Assembly: GCF_001896205.1 (NCBI RefSeq)
Contig: NZ_MPNU01000001.1
Span: 1,616,318-1,680,317, forward strand
Direction of reading: 5' to 3'
DNA: 64,000 nt
From: Edwardsiella piscicida
GTDB taxonomy: Bacteria; Pseudomonadota; Gammaproteobacteria; Enterobacterales; Enterobacteriaceae
The notes under the pieces are model-generated. The model saw only the letters and a list, made by a program, of their open reading frames with translations. It was not told the origin of the DNA and ran no database searches. The translations under genes and the position numbers were made by a program. Position 1 is the first letter of the stretch; each line of letters begins with the position of its first letter. Positions 41,361 to 50,509 of this stretch are shown here, piece after piece.

Positions 41361-42107
41361 ATGGCAGGTCATAGTAAGTGGGCCAACACCAAACATCGTA
41401 AGGCTGCGCAGGATGCCAAGCGCGGTAAAATCTTTACCAAGATCATTCGCGAGCTGGTGACCGCCGCCAAGCTGGGCGGCGGCGATCCGGACGCAAACCC
41501 GCGTCTGCGCGCGGCCGTTGATAAGGCGCTGTCCAACAACATGACCCGCGACACCCTGAACCGCGCCATTGCGCGCGGCGTGGGTGGCGATGACGACGGC
41601 AACATGGAAACCATCATCTATGAAGGCTACGGCCCGGGCGGTACCGCGGTGATGGTGGAGTGCCTGAGCGACAACCGTAACCGTACGGTATCTGAAGTGC
41701 GTCACGCCTTTACCAAGTGCGGCGGCAACCTGGGTACCGATGGCTCCGTGGCCTATCTGTTCACCAAGAAAGGGGTGATCTCCTATGCGCCGGGTCTGGA
41801 TGAAGATGCGGTGATGGATGCAGCGCTGGAAGCCGGTGCCGATGACGTGGTGACCTATGACGACGGCGCCATCGATGTATACACCCCGTGGGAAACCTTC
41901 GGCCAGGTGAAGGATGCGCTGGATGCCGCCGGTCTGGTCGCCGAGTCGGCAGAGGTCTCCATGATCCCGTCGACCCAGGCCGACATGGATGCGGATACCG
42001 CGCCGAAGCTGCTGCGCCTGATCGATATGCTGGAAGACTGCGATGACGTGCAGGAAGTGTATCACAACGGTGAAATCTCCGATGAGGTTGCGGCTACTCT
42101 GGAATGA
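41361..42107 (+). CDS. yebC: YebC/TACO1 family protein
   Basis: 248 residues from the ATG at 41361, which follows gcggagatttat and aligns with [23 protein letters not shown]; in-frame codons back to 41259 are not conserved. The three-domain YebC fold is known as a DNA-binding regulator in some species. More recent work on the YebC/TACO1 family links it to relieving ribosome stalling at difficult sequences such as proline runs. It overlaps ruvC by ATGA, so it is translationally coupled to the Holliday-junction resolvase gene. Confidence 0.95.
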
Positions 42108-42625
42108 GTATCATCCTCGGGATTGACCCCGGCTCGCGGATCACCGGCTACGGCGTGATCCGCCAGCAGGGACGGCAGCTCGAGTATATCGGCAGCGGCT
42201 GCATTCGCACCGGCGTCGACGATCTGCCTACCCGTCTTAAGCTGGTGTACGCCGGCGTCAGTGAAATCATCACGCAGTTCAATCCCGACTGCTTCGCCAT
42301 TGAGCAGGTTTTTATGGCGAAGAACGCCGATTCGGCGCTGAAGCTGGGGCAGGCGCGCGGCGCCGCCATCGTGGCGGCGGTGAACCGTGACCTGCCGGTA
42401 TTTGAATACGCGGCGCGGCAGATCAAGCAGACGGTGGTGGGCAACGGCGGGGCGGAAAAGGCTCAGGTGCAGCATATGGTGCGCTCGCTGCTGAAGCTGC
42501 CGGCGAACCCACAGGCGGATGCCGCCGATGCGCTGGCCGTGGCGATCACCCACTGCCACGTCAGCCAGAACGCGCTGCGCATCAGCAGCGGCCGGCTGAA
42601 TCTGGCGCGGGGACGTTTGCGCTGA
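42104..42625 (+). CDS. ruvC: Holliday-junction resolvase RuvC
   Basis: 173 residues. The acidic catalytic residues are visible: D8 in ILGIDPGSR, the Glu of [11 protein letters not shown] near residue 67, and the Asp pair in [13 protein letters not shown] near residue 138-142. It cuts Holliday junctions moved by RuvAB. It starts inside the yebC stop codon. About 130 bases, with the LexA box, separate it from ruvA. Confidence 0.97.
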
Positions 42626-42689
42626 GCGCACCGCGCGGCAATGTGCGCCGTGTGGAGAGGGCGGGAGATACCCGACGCTTTATTACAGG

Positions 42690-42705
42690 CTGGATATTCA
42701 TCCAG
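42690..42705. promoter_or_regulatory. LexA (SOS) box of ruvAB
   Basis: CTGGATATTCATCCAG is a dyad that fits the variant SOS operator of E. coli ruvAB (CTGGATATCTATCCAG, from memory) in the same position before ruvA. It is embedded in a longer hairpin (42687-42708) followed by a T run at 42709-42714, so it also looks like a ruvC terminator. Both roles may be real. Confidence 0.7.
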
Positions 42706-42761
42706 CCTTTTTTATGGTATAAGCGGAGGGATTATTTGACTGAGACAGAGAGGGTGTGCGC

Positions 42762-43370
42762 GTGATTGGTCGCCTCAGAGGAACTATTCTGGAAAAGCAG
42801 CCGCCGCAGGTGGTGCTGGAAACCCACGGCGTCGGCTATGAGGTGCAGATGCCGATGACCTGCTTTTATGAACTGCCGCAGGTTGGCAGTGAAGCGGTGA
42901 TCTTTACCCACTTCGTGGTGCGCGAAGACGCCCAGCTGCTGTACGGGTTCAACAATAAGCAGGAGCGCGCGCTGTTCCGCGAACTGATCAAGGTCAACGG
43001 CGTCGGGCCCAAGCTGGCGCTGGCGATCCTGTCCGGGATGTCGGCGCAGCAGTTTGTCGCGGCGGTTGAGCGTGAAGAGGTCGCGGCGCTGGTCAAGCTG
43101 CCGGGCGTGGGCAAGAAAACCGCCGAGCGGCTGGTGGTCGAGATGAAGGACCGCTTCAAGGGGCTGAGCGGCGATCTGTTTACCCCGACGGATGACCTGC
43201 CGCCGAGCGCCCAACCGCAGGCCCAGGCGGATGCCGAGGGCGAGGCGGTTGCCGCGCTGATCGCGCTGGGCTACAAGCCACAGGAGGCCAGCCGCCTGGT
43301 GAACCGGGTGGCGGTGGCCGGCGCTGACAGTGAAACCCTGATCCGCGACGCGCTGCGCGCGGCGCTGTAA
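42762..43370 (+). CDS. ruvA: Holliday-junction DNA-binding protein RuvA
   Basis: 202 residues from the GTG at 42762, which aligns with MIGRLRG of E. coli RuvA; an upstream GTG at 42756 would add two residues. Domain I is an OB fold. Domain II has two helix-hairpin-helix motifs ([14 protein letters not shown] and [15 protein letters not shown]), and domain III (about 155-202) binds RuvB. It is SOS-regulated through the upstream LexA box and precedes ruvB by 19 bases. Confidence 0.97.
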   Translation: MIGRLRGTILEKQPPQVVLETHGVGYEVQMPMTCFYELPQVGSEAVIFTHFVVREDAQLLYGFNNKQERALFRELIKVNGVGPKLALAILSGMSAQQFVAAVEREEVAALVKLPGVGKKTAERLVVEMKDRFKGLSGDLFTPTDDLPPSAQPQAQADAEGEAVAALIALGYKPQEASRLVNRVAVAGADSETLIRDALRAAL

Positions 43371-43389
43371 TAACCCTGGAGAGCACGGG

Positions 43390-44394
43390 ATGATAGAAGC
43401 CGATCGTCTGATTGCCGCTGGTGCCCAGAGCGAAGAGGAGTCCCTCGATCGCGCCATTCGGCCGAAGACCCTGGCCGACTACGTTGGTCAGCCGCAGGTG
43501 CGCGGGCAGATGGAGATTTTCATCAAGGCGGCCAAGCTGCGCGGCGATGCGCTGGATCACCTGTTGATTTTCGGGCCGCCGGGGCTGGGAAAAACCACGC
43601 TGGCTAACATCGTCGCCAATGAGATGGGCGTTAATCTGCGCACCACCTCGGGGCCCGTGCTGGAGAAAGCGGGCGATCTGGCGGCCATGCTGACCAATCT
43701 GGAGCCGCACGATGTCCTGTTCATTGATGAGATCCATCGCCTGTCGCCGGTGGTGGAAGAGGTGCTCTATCCGGCAATGGAAGACTACCAGCTGGATATT
43801 ATGATCGGCGAGGGGCCGGCGGCGCGCTCGATCAAGATCGATCTGCCGCCCTTTACGCTGGTCGGCGCGACCACGCGCGCCGGATCGCTCACCTCGCCGC
43901 TGCGCGACCGCTTTGGCATCGTGCAGCGCCTGGAGTTTTATCAGGTGGCCGATCTGCAGCATATCGTCGGGCGTAGCGCGCAGTGTCTGGGGCTGACGCT
44001 GACGGAGGAGGGGGCGCTGGAGGTGGCGCGCCGCTCGCGCGGTACGCCGCGTATCGCCAACCGTCTACTGCGTCGGGTGCGCGACTTTGCCGAGGTGTGC
44101 GCCGATGGACATATTGACGGTAAGGTCGCGGCGCAGGCGCTGAATATGCTGGATGTGGATGCGGCGGGCTTTGACTATATGGATCGCAAGCTGCTGTTGG
44201 CGGTGATCGATAAGTTTATGGGCGGGCCGGTCGGGCTGGATAACCTGGCGGCGGCGATCGGCGAGGAGCGCGAGACTATTGAGGACGTGCTGGAGCCGTA
44301 TCTGATCCAGCAGGGGTTCATACAGCGTACCCCGCGCGGGCGCATCGCGACCGCCCATGCCTACCAGCACTTCGGTATCGATCGCGCAGAATAA
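43390..44394 (+). CDS. ruvB: Holliday-junction branch-migration ATPase RuvB
   Basis: 334 residues. The Walker A motif is [15 protein letters not shown] near residue 60, Walker B is [11 protein letters not shown] near residue 112, sensor 1 is in [11 protein letters not shown] near residue 158 and the arginine finger region follows [17 protein letters not shown] winged-helix DNA-binding C-terminal domain ends [17 protein letters not shown]. It forms hexamers with RuvA to drive branch migration. Confidence 0.98.
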   Translation: MIEADRLIAAGAQSEEESLDRAIRPKTLADYVGQPQVRGQMEIFIKAAKLRGDALDHLLIFGPPGLGKTTLANIVANEMGVNLRTTSGPVLEKAGDLAAMLTNLEPHDVLFIDEIHRLSPVVEEVLYPAMEDYQLDIMIGEGPAARSIKIDLPPFTLVGATTRAGSLTSPLRDRFGIVQRLEFYQVADLQHIVGRSAQCLGLTLTEEGALEVARRSRGTPRIANRLLRRVRDFAEVCADGHIDGKVAAQALNMLDVDAAGFDYMDRKLLLAVIDKFMGGPVGLDNLAAAIGEERETIEDVLEPYLIQQGFIQRTPRGRIATAHAYQHFGIDRAE

Positions 44395-44404
44395 GCGCGG
44401 TTAT

Positions 44405-44445
44405 AAAAAATCCCGTTACCCGCGACGCGGGAACGGGATTTTTTT
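44405..44445. terminator. Bidirectional terminator between ruvB and znuB
   Basis: A long hairpin (aaaaaatcccgtt paired with acgggattttttt, with an inner cccgc/gcggg stem) lies between the convergent genes ruvB and znuB. Confidence 0.9.
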
Positions 44446-44460
44446 GTGCCGATGCCAGGT

Positions 44461-45246
44461 TCAGGCGCTCTGGCGACGCCCGAGGCTGAGGATAAACAGC
44501 AGGGCGGCGCACAGCACCACCGACGGTCCCGCCGGGGTATCATACCAGGCGGAGAACGCCAGACCGCCGCTGATGGCCAACAGGCCGGCCAGCACGGCGC
44601 CGGCCGCCATTTGCTCCGGGGTGCGGGCAAAGCGACGGGCGGTCGCCGCCGGAATGATCAGCAGCGAGGTGATGATTAGCGCGCCGACAAACTTCATCGC
44701 CAGGCCGATGGTCAGGGCGGTGGTCAGCATCAGCAGCAGCTTCACTCGCCCCAGGGCGACACCGTCAACGTGGGCAAGCTCCGGGCTGATGGTCATCGAC
44801 AGCAGGGCGCGCCATTGCCACAGCAGCAGCGCCAGCACCAGCGCGACGCCAAGCGCTATCATCACGACATCCTGGTAGGTTACCGCCAGCAGATCGCCGA
44901 ACAGGTAGGCCATCAGATCGACGCGGACGTTGGACATCAGCGCCACCACGACCAGCCCCAGCGAAAGCGCGCTGTGCGCCATGATGCCCAGCAGGGTGTC
45001 AATGCCCAGCTGGGGGCGGCGCTCCAGCCAGACCAGCATACAGGCCAGCAGCAGCGTGACGGCGATCACCGCATAGAACGGGTTTACATCCAGTAATAGG
45101 CCGAAGGCAACGCCGAGCAGCGAGGCGTGGGCGAGGGTATCGCCAAAGTAGGACATGCGTCGCCATACCACGAACGATCCCAAGGGGCCCGCCGCCAGCG
45201 CCAGCAGCGCGCCGGCCAGCCAGCCGGGCAGCAACAGTTCAATCAT
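44461..45246 (-). CDS. znuB: Zinc ABC transporter permease ZnuB
   Basis: 261 residues with 7-8 hydrophobic helices, an ABC-3-type metal permease ([45 protein letters not shown] region at the start). It forms the membrane channel for zinc bound by ZnuA, powered by ZnuC. It overlaps znuC by 8 bases on the same strand, so the two are cotranscribed from the Zur-controlled promoter. Confidence 0.96.
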   Translation of the reverse strand: MIELLLPGWLAGALLALAAGPLGSFVVWRRMSYFGDTLAHASLLGVAFGLLLDVNPFYAVIAVTLLLACMLVWLERRPQLGIDTLLGIMAHSALSLGLVVVALMSNVRVDLMAYLFGDLLAVTYQDVVMIALGVALVLALLLWQWRALLSMTISPELAHVDGVALGRVKLLLMLTTALTIGLAMKFVGALIITSLLIIPAATARRFARTPEQMAAGAVLAGLLAISGGLAFSAWYDTPAGPSVVLCAALLFILSLGRRQSA

Positions 45247-46015
45247 CGGCCTCTCCGCTGCGTGTCTTGAGAATAATTTTACCGCACAGATCGTGGCGGT
45301 GGTTGTGGTGGTGGCGATAGACCGCCAGCTGCTGGGCGCCGTGAGCGCCGAACATGGCGATAAACTGCGGGTGGCTGGCGACTGTCTCAGGGGTGCCGGA
45401 GCAGCAGATATGCTGGTTCAGGCACAGGACGTCATCGGTTTTCGCCATCACCAGATGCAGATCGTGCGACACCATCAGCACCGCGCAGTTAAGCTCATGG
45501 CGTAGGCGGTCGATCAGATCATACAGCGCCAGCTGACCGTTGACGTCTACCCCGGCGGTCGGCTCATCCAGCACCAGCAGATCCGGGGTGTTGAGCAGGG
45601 CCCGCGCCAGCAGTACACGCTGATTTTCGCCGCCGGAGAGCTTCTGCATCGGCTGCTTGAGCAGGTGCCCGGCCTGCACTCGCTGCAGCGCCGGCAGCAC
45701 GTCCTGGCGCTTTACGCCGGGGCGCAGACGCATGAAACGCTCGACCGTCAGCGGCAGGGTGGCGTCCAGATACAGCTTCTGGGGAACATAGCCAATCGTC
45801 AGCCCCGAGCGGGTGGTGCGTTCGCCACGCGTGGGCGTGACCAGCCCCAGAACGACGCGCACCAGGGTGGATTTACCGGCGCCGTTGGGGCCCAGTAGGG
45901 TCAGGATTCGCCCGCGCCGCAGCGTGAGGGAGACGTTGTCCAGTACATCGCGGCTCCCGAAGCGCACGGCGACGTGCTGCAGGGTGATCAACGGTAGATT
46001 ATCTTGCTGTGACAT
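45239..46015 (-). CDS. znuC: Zinc ABC transporter ATP-binding protein ZnuC
   Basis: 258 residues from the ATG at 46013-46015. The frame is open to 46378, but those codons lie antisense to znuA and are ignored. Walker A is [11 protein letters not shown] near residue 40, the signature is LSGGENQRV near residue 135 and Walker B is [12 protein letters not shown] near residue 155. The C-terminus carries a His-rich tail ([21 protein letters not shown]), as in other ZnuC proteins, possibly a zinc sensor. Transcription starts in the shared znuA/znuC promoter with its Zur box. Confidence 0.96.
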   Translation of the reverse strand: MSQQDNLPLITLQHVAVRFGSRDVLDNVSLTLRRGRILTLLGPNGAGKSTLVRVVLGLVTPTRGERTTRSGLTIGYVPQKLYLDATLPLTVERFMRLRPGVKRQDVLPALQRVQAGHLLKQPMQKLSGGENQRVLLARALLNTPDLLVLDEPTAGVDVNGQLALYDLIDRLRHELNCAVLMVSHDLHLVMAKTDDVLCLNQHICCSGTPETVASHPQFIAMFGAHGAQQLAVYRHHHNHRHDLCGKIILKTRSGEADD

Positions 46016-46041
46016 GGTTACGGCATATTGCACTATGAGTG

Positions 46042-46062
46042 GAATGTTATAATATAACGTTT
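46042..46062. promoter_or_regulatory. Zur box between znuCB and znuA
   Basis: GAATGTTATAATATAACGTTTC matches the enteric Zur consensus GAAATGTTATANTATAACATTTC over the central GTTATAATATAAC palindrome. It lies in the 75-base gap between the two divergent zinc-uptake transcripts, so a single repressor site can shut both in zinc-replete cells. Confidence 0.93.
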
Positions 46063-46090
46063 CATCAAACGTTACGCAGGGAATTTTGTC

Positions 46091-47101
46091 ATGATACCGC
46101 AAAAAAATATAATTAAACGCACGCTTATTGCTTCCGCGCTGTCGCTGTGTGCGCTGGCGGGCAGCGCGCAGGCTGACGTGGTGACTTCGGTTCGACCGCT
46201 GGGTTTCATCGCGGCGGCGATTGCCGACGGCGTGATGCCGACGCAGGTTCTGCTGCCTGACGGCGCTTCGCCCCACGATTATGCGCTGCGTCCCTCGGAT
46301 ATCAAACGATTGCGTGACGCTGACCTGGTGGTATGGATAGGTCCGGAAATGGAGAGTTTTCTTGAAAAACCGACTCAACAGCTAGAAAATAACAAAAATC
46401 TTATTCTCAGCACCCTGCCGGGCGTGCGTAGTCAACTCATTGCGGGGGATGATGATGATGATCACGATCATCATACTTCGCAGCGCGAAAATCATGCGGA
46501 AAATTCCGATTCTTCCGGGTCACATATTGTTACAAATGGCGCCGGCGCTGGCTTGGAGAGCGATCACGATCACGATCACGGTCAATATAATATGCATATT
46601 TGGCTCTCTCCGGCGATAGCGAAACAGGTGGCGATTGCGATTCATGACCGATTAGTGCAACGAAGCCCACAAAATAAAGACAAACTGGATGTCAACCTAC
46701 GTAAATTCGAGCAACAACTTGAGCAGACAGAAAAGAAAGTTGGTATCATGCTGCGGCCTGTGCAGGATAAAGGGTATTTTGTCTTTCACGATGCCTATGG
46801 TTACTTCGAGAAAACCTTTGGCCTGACTCCGTTGGGGCATTTCACGGTCAATCCCGAGATACAGCCTGGCGCACGGCGCTTACACCAAATTCGAACACAG
46901 CTGGTTGAGCAAAAAGCGGTTTGCGTTTTTGCTGAGCCACAGTTCAGGCCAGCCGTTATCTCGGCGATTGCGCAGGGGACCCCTGTTCGGCAGGGTACGC
47001 TAGATCCCCTGGGAAGCGCGATCCCACTGAGTGCGGACAGCTATATGGTCTTTTTGACCACGCTGGCGCACCAGTATTCAAGCTGCCTGAAGGGAGATTA
47101 A
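46091..47101 (+). CDS. znuA: Zinc ABC transporter substrate-binding protein ZnuA
   Basis: 336 residues with a signal peptide ending SAQA near residue 28. The conserved zinc ligands are in [14 protein letters not shown] (His62), YNMHIWLSP (His169) and [12 protein letters not shown] near residue 232. Between the first two lies a histidine- and aspartate-rich metal-binding loop, here unusually long (about residues 119-164) with two clusters, DDDDDHDHH and DHDHDH, separated by a Ser/Asn/Gly-rich stretch. E. coli ZnuA has a single, shorter cluster. The middle third of the gene is more AT-rich than its neighbours. The C-terminus ([25 protein letters not shown]) is standard. Confidence 0.95.
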   Translation: MIPQKNIIKRTLIASALSLCALAGSAQADVVTSVRPLGFIAAAIADGVMPTQVLLPDGASPHDYALRPSDIKRLRDADLVVWIGPEMESFLEKPTQQLENNKNLILSTLPGVRSQLIAGDDDDDHDHHTSQRENHAENSDSSGSHIVTNGAGAGLESDHDHDHGQYNMHIWLSPAIAKQVAIAIHDRLVQRSPQNKDKLDVNLRKFEQQLEQTEKKVGIMLRPVQDKGYFVFHDAYGYFEKTFGLTPLGHFTVNPEIQPGARRLHQIRTQLVEQKAVCVFAEPQFRPAVISAIAQGTPVRQGTLDPLGSAIPLSADSYMVFLTTLAHQYSSCLKGD

Positions 47102-47114
47102 GAGGAAAATCCGA

Positions 47115-48434
47115 GTGCAGCAGATAGCGCGTTCTATCGCTCAGGCATACAGTAACTTGCCCCGCCCCCACCGGGTGATGCTGGGATCCCTGAGCGTTGT
47201 CACCCTGGCTGTCGCCATCTGGCAGCCTTTTGTCTACCACCCTCGTGCGGTGGAGGTCGACACCTCGAAAAGCGTTTTGCTGGAGACGCCGCCGCTCAGC
47301 GCGCTGGCGCCTGAGGCCAGCGAGCCCCTCGATCAGCCTGCGCCGGAAGACGAGGTGCCCAAGGATGAGATCGACGACGGCAGCGATGATGCCAGCAGCC
47401 ACGACTACGTGGTCTCCAGCGGCGATACCCTGGGCAGCATCCTGACCCAGTATGGCGTCGATATGTCCAATGTCTCGGCGCTGGCCAAGCAGTACCCCGC
47501 GCTGCGGAACCTGAACGTCGGGCAGACCCTGACCTGGCAGGTTAACGATGCCGGTACGCTGCAGAAGCTGACCTGGGAGGTCTCTCGTCGCGAGAGCCGG
47601 GTATATGAGCTGGGCAGCAACGGGTATAAAGAGACGGTAGAAAACCAGCAGGGCGAGTGGAAAAACCGGGTGATCACCGGTACGCTCAACGGCAGCTTTG
47701 TGGCCAGTGCTCAGGCAGCGGGGCTGAACCGTAGTGAGATTAATACGGTTATCAAGGCGCTGCAGTGGCAGATGGATTTCCGCAAGCTGCAGAAGGGCGA
47801 TCGTTTCTCGGTGCTGCTGTCGCGTGAGATGCTGGACGGCAAGAGCGCGCAGAGCCAGATCTTAGGGGTGCGCCTGCGCAGCGGCGATAAAGACTATTAT
47901 GCTATTCGCGCCGAAGACGGTAAGTATTATGACCGTCAGGGCGCTGGGCTGGCCAAAGGCTTCATGCGCTACCCGACCAGCAAACATTTCCGCGTCAGCT
48001 CCAACTTTAATCCACATCGCCTGAACCCGGTGACGGGTCGCGTTGCGCCCCATAAAGGGGTCGACTTCGCCATGCCGGTCGGCACGCCGGTGCTGGCGGT
48101 CGGAGACGGCGAGGTGGTGATCGCCAAGCGCAGCGGCGCCGCGGGGAACTACGTGGTGATCCGCCACGGTCGTCAGTACACGACCCGCTTTATGCACCTG
48201 AAGACGATCCTGGTGAAGCCGGGTCAGAAAGTGAAGCGCGGCGATCGCGTTGCGCTCTCCGGTAACACCGGTCGTTCGACCGGGCCGCATCTGCACTATG
48301 AGTTTTGGGTGAATAACCAGGCGGTCAACCCGCTGACGGTGAAGCTGCCGCGCTCCGACGCCCTGACCGGCAAAGAACGCAGCGGGTTCCTCGCCCAGAT
48401 GCGTGATGTCGTGCCTCAGCTGCAGCTGGACTGA
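47115..48434 (+). CDS. mepM: Murein DD-endopeptidase MepM
   Basis: 439 residues from a GTG at 47115. An N-terminal membrane anchor (about 20-42) is followed by an acidic linker, a LysM/OapA-like region (about 93-150, SHDYVVSSGDTLGSILTQYG) and a C-terminal M23 peptidase domain (about 310-420). The zinc ligands are in HKGVDFAMPVGTP and GPHLHYEFWVNN. It cuts peptidoglycan cross-links so that new strands can be inserted. It follows znuA by 13 bases, as in E. coli, and is ended by an intrinsic terminator. Confidence 0.95.
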   Translation: MQQIARSIAQAYSNLPRPHRVMLGSLSVVTLAVAIWQPFVYHPRAVEVDTSKSVLLETPPLSALAPEASEPLDQPAPEDEVPKDEIDDGSDDASSHDYVVSSGDTLGSILTQYGVDMSNVSALAKQYPALRNLNVGQTLTWQVNDAGTLQKLTWEVSRRESRVYELGSNGYKETVENQQGEWKNRVITGTLNGSFVASAQAAGLNRSEINTVIKALQWQMDFRKLQKGDRFSVLLSREMLDGKSAQSQILGVRLRSGDKDYYAIRAEDGKYYDRQGAGLAKGFMRYPTSKHFRVSSNFNPHRLNPVTGRVAPHKGVDFAMPVGTPVLAVGDGEVVIAKRSGAAGNYVVIRHGRQYTTRFMHLKTILVKPGQKVKRGDRVALSGNTGRSTGPHLHYEFWVNNQAVNPLTVKLPRSDALTGKERSGFLAQMRDVVPQLQLD

Positions 48435-48462
48435 GCCTCGACGCAGGATAGCGCGTCACCGT

Positions 48463-48485
48463 AAGCCCGCCTCGGCGGGCTTTTT
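48463..48485 (+). terminator. mepM intrinsic terminator
   Basis: An 8-9 bp stem (aagcccgcc/ggcgggctt) with a tc loop is followed by five T residues, 28 bases beyond the mepM stop. Confidence 0.9.
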
Positions 48486-48624
48486 ATATGTGCCGCTCGT
48501 CGTTGCCCAGGGTTTCACCGGTCGTCCCGTTCGGGGCGGGGGCAGTTTTTTTTGTCTGCCAAATGGCTACAATTTCCAGCCATCCCACGCGTCATTCGCA
48601 TGGGGATCATAAAAGAGTCCACTG

Positions 48625-49587
48625 ATGCAACAAGAGACCAAATCAAACGCTGAGTTTATTCCGCGCTTTCGCGCCGCTTTCCTCTCGCCCCGTTATTGGG
48701 GCGTCTGGCTGGGGATCGCGCTGATGGCGGCGATGGCCTTCCTGCCGCTGCGCCTGCGCGATCGAATGATCGGCGCCGTAGGCCGCCTGGCCGGCCGCCT
48801 GGCCAGCGGCGCGCGCCGCCGCGCGCGCATCAATCTGATGCTCTGCTTTCCGCAGATGGATGCGCATCGGCGTGAGGAGATTATCGATACGATGTTCGCC
48901 CGCGCGGGGCAGTCCATGTTCCTGATGGCTGAGCTGACCCTGCGCGGTCCGCGGCGTCTGCTGCGTCATACCCACTGGCACGGCGGCGAGATCATTGAGC
49001 AGGCGCGCCAGCAGGGGGAGAACGTGATTTTCTTGGTGCCCCATGGCTGGGCCGTCGATATTCCCGCCATGCTGTTGGCCGCCGGTGGGCAGCCGATGGC
49101 CGCTATGTTCCATAATCAGAAGAACCCGCTGGTTGACTATCTGTGGAACCGTGCGCGCCGCCGTTTTGGCGGGCGCCTGCACGCGCGTAACGATGGCATC
49201 AAACCGTTTATCAGCTCGGTGCGTAAAGGCTACTGGGGATATTATCTACCCGATCAGGATCACGGCGCAGAGCACAGCGAGTTTGTGGACTTTTTCGCCA
49301 CCTATAAGGCCACATTACCTGCCATCGGGCGGCTGATGAAGCTGTGCCGGGCGCGCATCATTCCGCTGTTTCCGGTGTATGATGGCGTTCAGGGGCGGCT
49401 GGACATCTATCTTCGCCCGCCGATGGACGACATCGCAGGACAGGATGACGCCTATATTGCCCGGCGGATGAATCAGGAGGTGGAGCTGCTGATGGGGGAA
49501 CATCCGGAGCAGTACACCTGGATCCTGAAGCTATTGAAGACGCGCAGGCCGGGGGAGATAGAGCCCTATTGCCGCCAGGATTTATGA
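48625..49587 (+). CDS. lpxM: Lipid A biosynthesis acyltransferase LpxM (MsbB)
   Basis: 320 residues, an HtrB/MsbB-family acyltransferase that adds the last secondary acyl chain to Kdo2-lipid A in the inner membrane. A membrane helix is at about 25-45. The catalytic HxxxxD motif is HGWAVD near residue 140, and AMFHNQKNPLVDYLWNRAR is family-typical. It follows mepM as in E. coli, but a TauE/SafE permease gene lies between it and pykA. Confidence 0.95.
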   Translation: MQQETKSNAEFIPRFRAAFLSPRYWGVWLGIALMAAMAFLPLRLRDRMIGAVGRLAGRLASGARRRARINLMLCFPQMDAHRREEIIDTMFARAGQSMFLMAELTLRGPRRLLRHTHWHGGEIIEQARQQGENVIFLVPHGWAVDIPAMLLAAGGQPMAAMFHNQKNPLVDYLWNRARRRFGGRLHARNDGIKPFISSVRKGYWGYYLPDQDHGAEHSEFVDFFATYKATLPAIGRLMKLCRARIIPLFPVYDGVQGRLDIYLRPPMDDIAGQDDAYIARRMNQEVELLMGEHPEQYTWILKLLKTRRPGEIEPYCRQDL

Positions 49588-49639
49588 TGCGGTGCGGCCT
49601 GCTCCGCTGAGCACAGGCCGCGGAATTGAAGGGAATAAC

Positions 49640-50440
49640 ATGAGTCTTGGCGTTCTTGCGCTGCTCTGCGTGTGCGGGGCGGCGACCAGTTTGCTTTCCG
49701 CGCTGTTTGGACTGGGGGGCGGTATCGTCCTGGTGCCGGTGCTGCACGTCTTGTTTCCCCACTGTGAGGTGCAGCTGCTGGCGGCCACGTCCCTCAGCGT
49801 GGTAATGCTGACGGCGTTTATCAACGTGCTGGCGTTTTGGCGTCAGCAGGCCCGCCCCGATACCCGCCTGCTGATCTGGTGGGCACTGGGCGTCAGCGCC
49901 GGTATGCAGCTGGGGGTACACATCAGTTTCCTGCTGCCGGGGAAAGCGATTCTGCTGATCTTTGCCGCCATTCTGCTGCTGATGGCGCTGCGTAACCTGC
50001 GCCGCCCGCGCCAGGTCGCCGCGACGGCGATGTCGCCCCGCTGTACGCGCAACCGCGGACTGGGGCTCTGCTTCGCGGGGGGAACCGTGGCCGGTATCAC
50101 CGGGCTGGGCGGCGGCTCGGTGCTGGCGCCGCTCCTCTCCCTGCTACCCGCCATACCGCGGCGGCAGGTGGCGGTCTACTGTAACTGGCTGCTGCTGTTG
50201 GGCAGCGCGGTGACGGTGACGACCTACCTGCTGCGCACCCCGCCGACGGGGGCCGTCTTGCCCGGCGACTGGCAGTTTGGCTATGTCAATCTGAGCGTGG
50301 TGCTGCCGGTGTTTAGCTGTGCGCTGCTGACGCAGCCGTTGGCGATGCGCCTGCGCCGTCAGATGAGCGAGGCGCGGCAGCGTCAGGCGTTTTCGGCGGT
50401 GCTATCGGGTATGGCGCTGTTTATTGTGCTGACGCTGTAG
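49640..50440 (+). CDS. TauE/SafE-family sulfite exporter-like permease
   Basis: 266 residues from the ATG at 49640, chosen because gaagggaataac precedes it; the frame is open from 49592. About eight hydrophobic helices in two repeats with the glycine-rich SALFGLGGGIVLVPVL near residue 20 and GGTVAGITGLGGGSVLAPLL near residue 146, the TauE/SafE signature. Members export sulfite, sulfoacetate or related anions, but the substrate here is unknown. In E. coli lpxM is followed directly by pykA, so this gene is an insertion specific to this lineage. No sulfur-metabolism genes are adjacent. Confidence 0.85.
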   Translation: MSLGVLALLCVCGAATSLLSALFGLGGGIVLVPVLHVLFPHCEVQLLAATSLSVVMLTAFINVLAFWRQQARPDTRLLIWWALGVSAGMQLGVHISFLLPGKAILLIFAAILLLMALRNLRRPRQVAATAMSPRCTRNRGLGLCFAGGTVAGITGLGGGSVLAPLLSLLPAIPRRQVAVYCNWLLLLGSAVTVTTYLLRTPPTGAVLPGDWQFGYVNLSVVLPVFSCALLTQPLAMRLRRQMSEARQRQAFSAVLSGMALFIVLTL

Positions 50441-50464
50441 GGCGCCGCCGGCGAAGGCAGGATG

Positions 50465-50490
50465 AAAAACGGGGGCGCTAGGCGCCCCCG
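50465..50490 (-). terminator. pykA intrinsic terminator
   Basis: A 9-bp stem (cgggggcgc/gcgcccccg) with a TAG loop has an A run at 50465-50469, which is a T run in the pykA direction, 20 bases beyond its stop. Confidence 0.9.
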
Positions 50491-50509
50491 CTGCGTACGA
50501 CGTAGCCGA

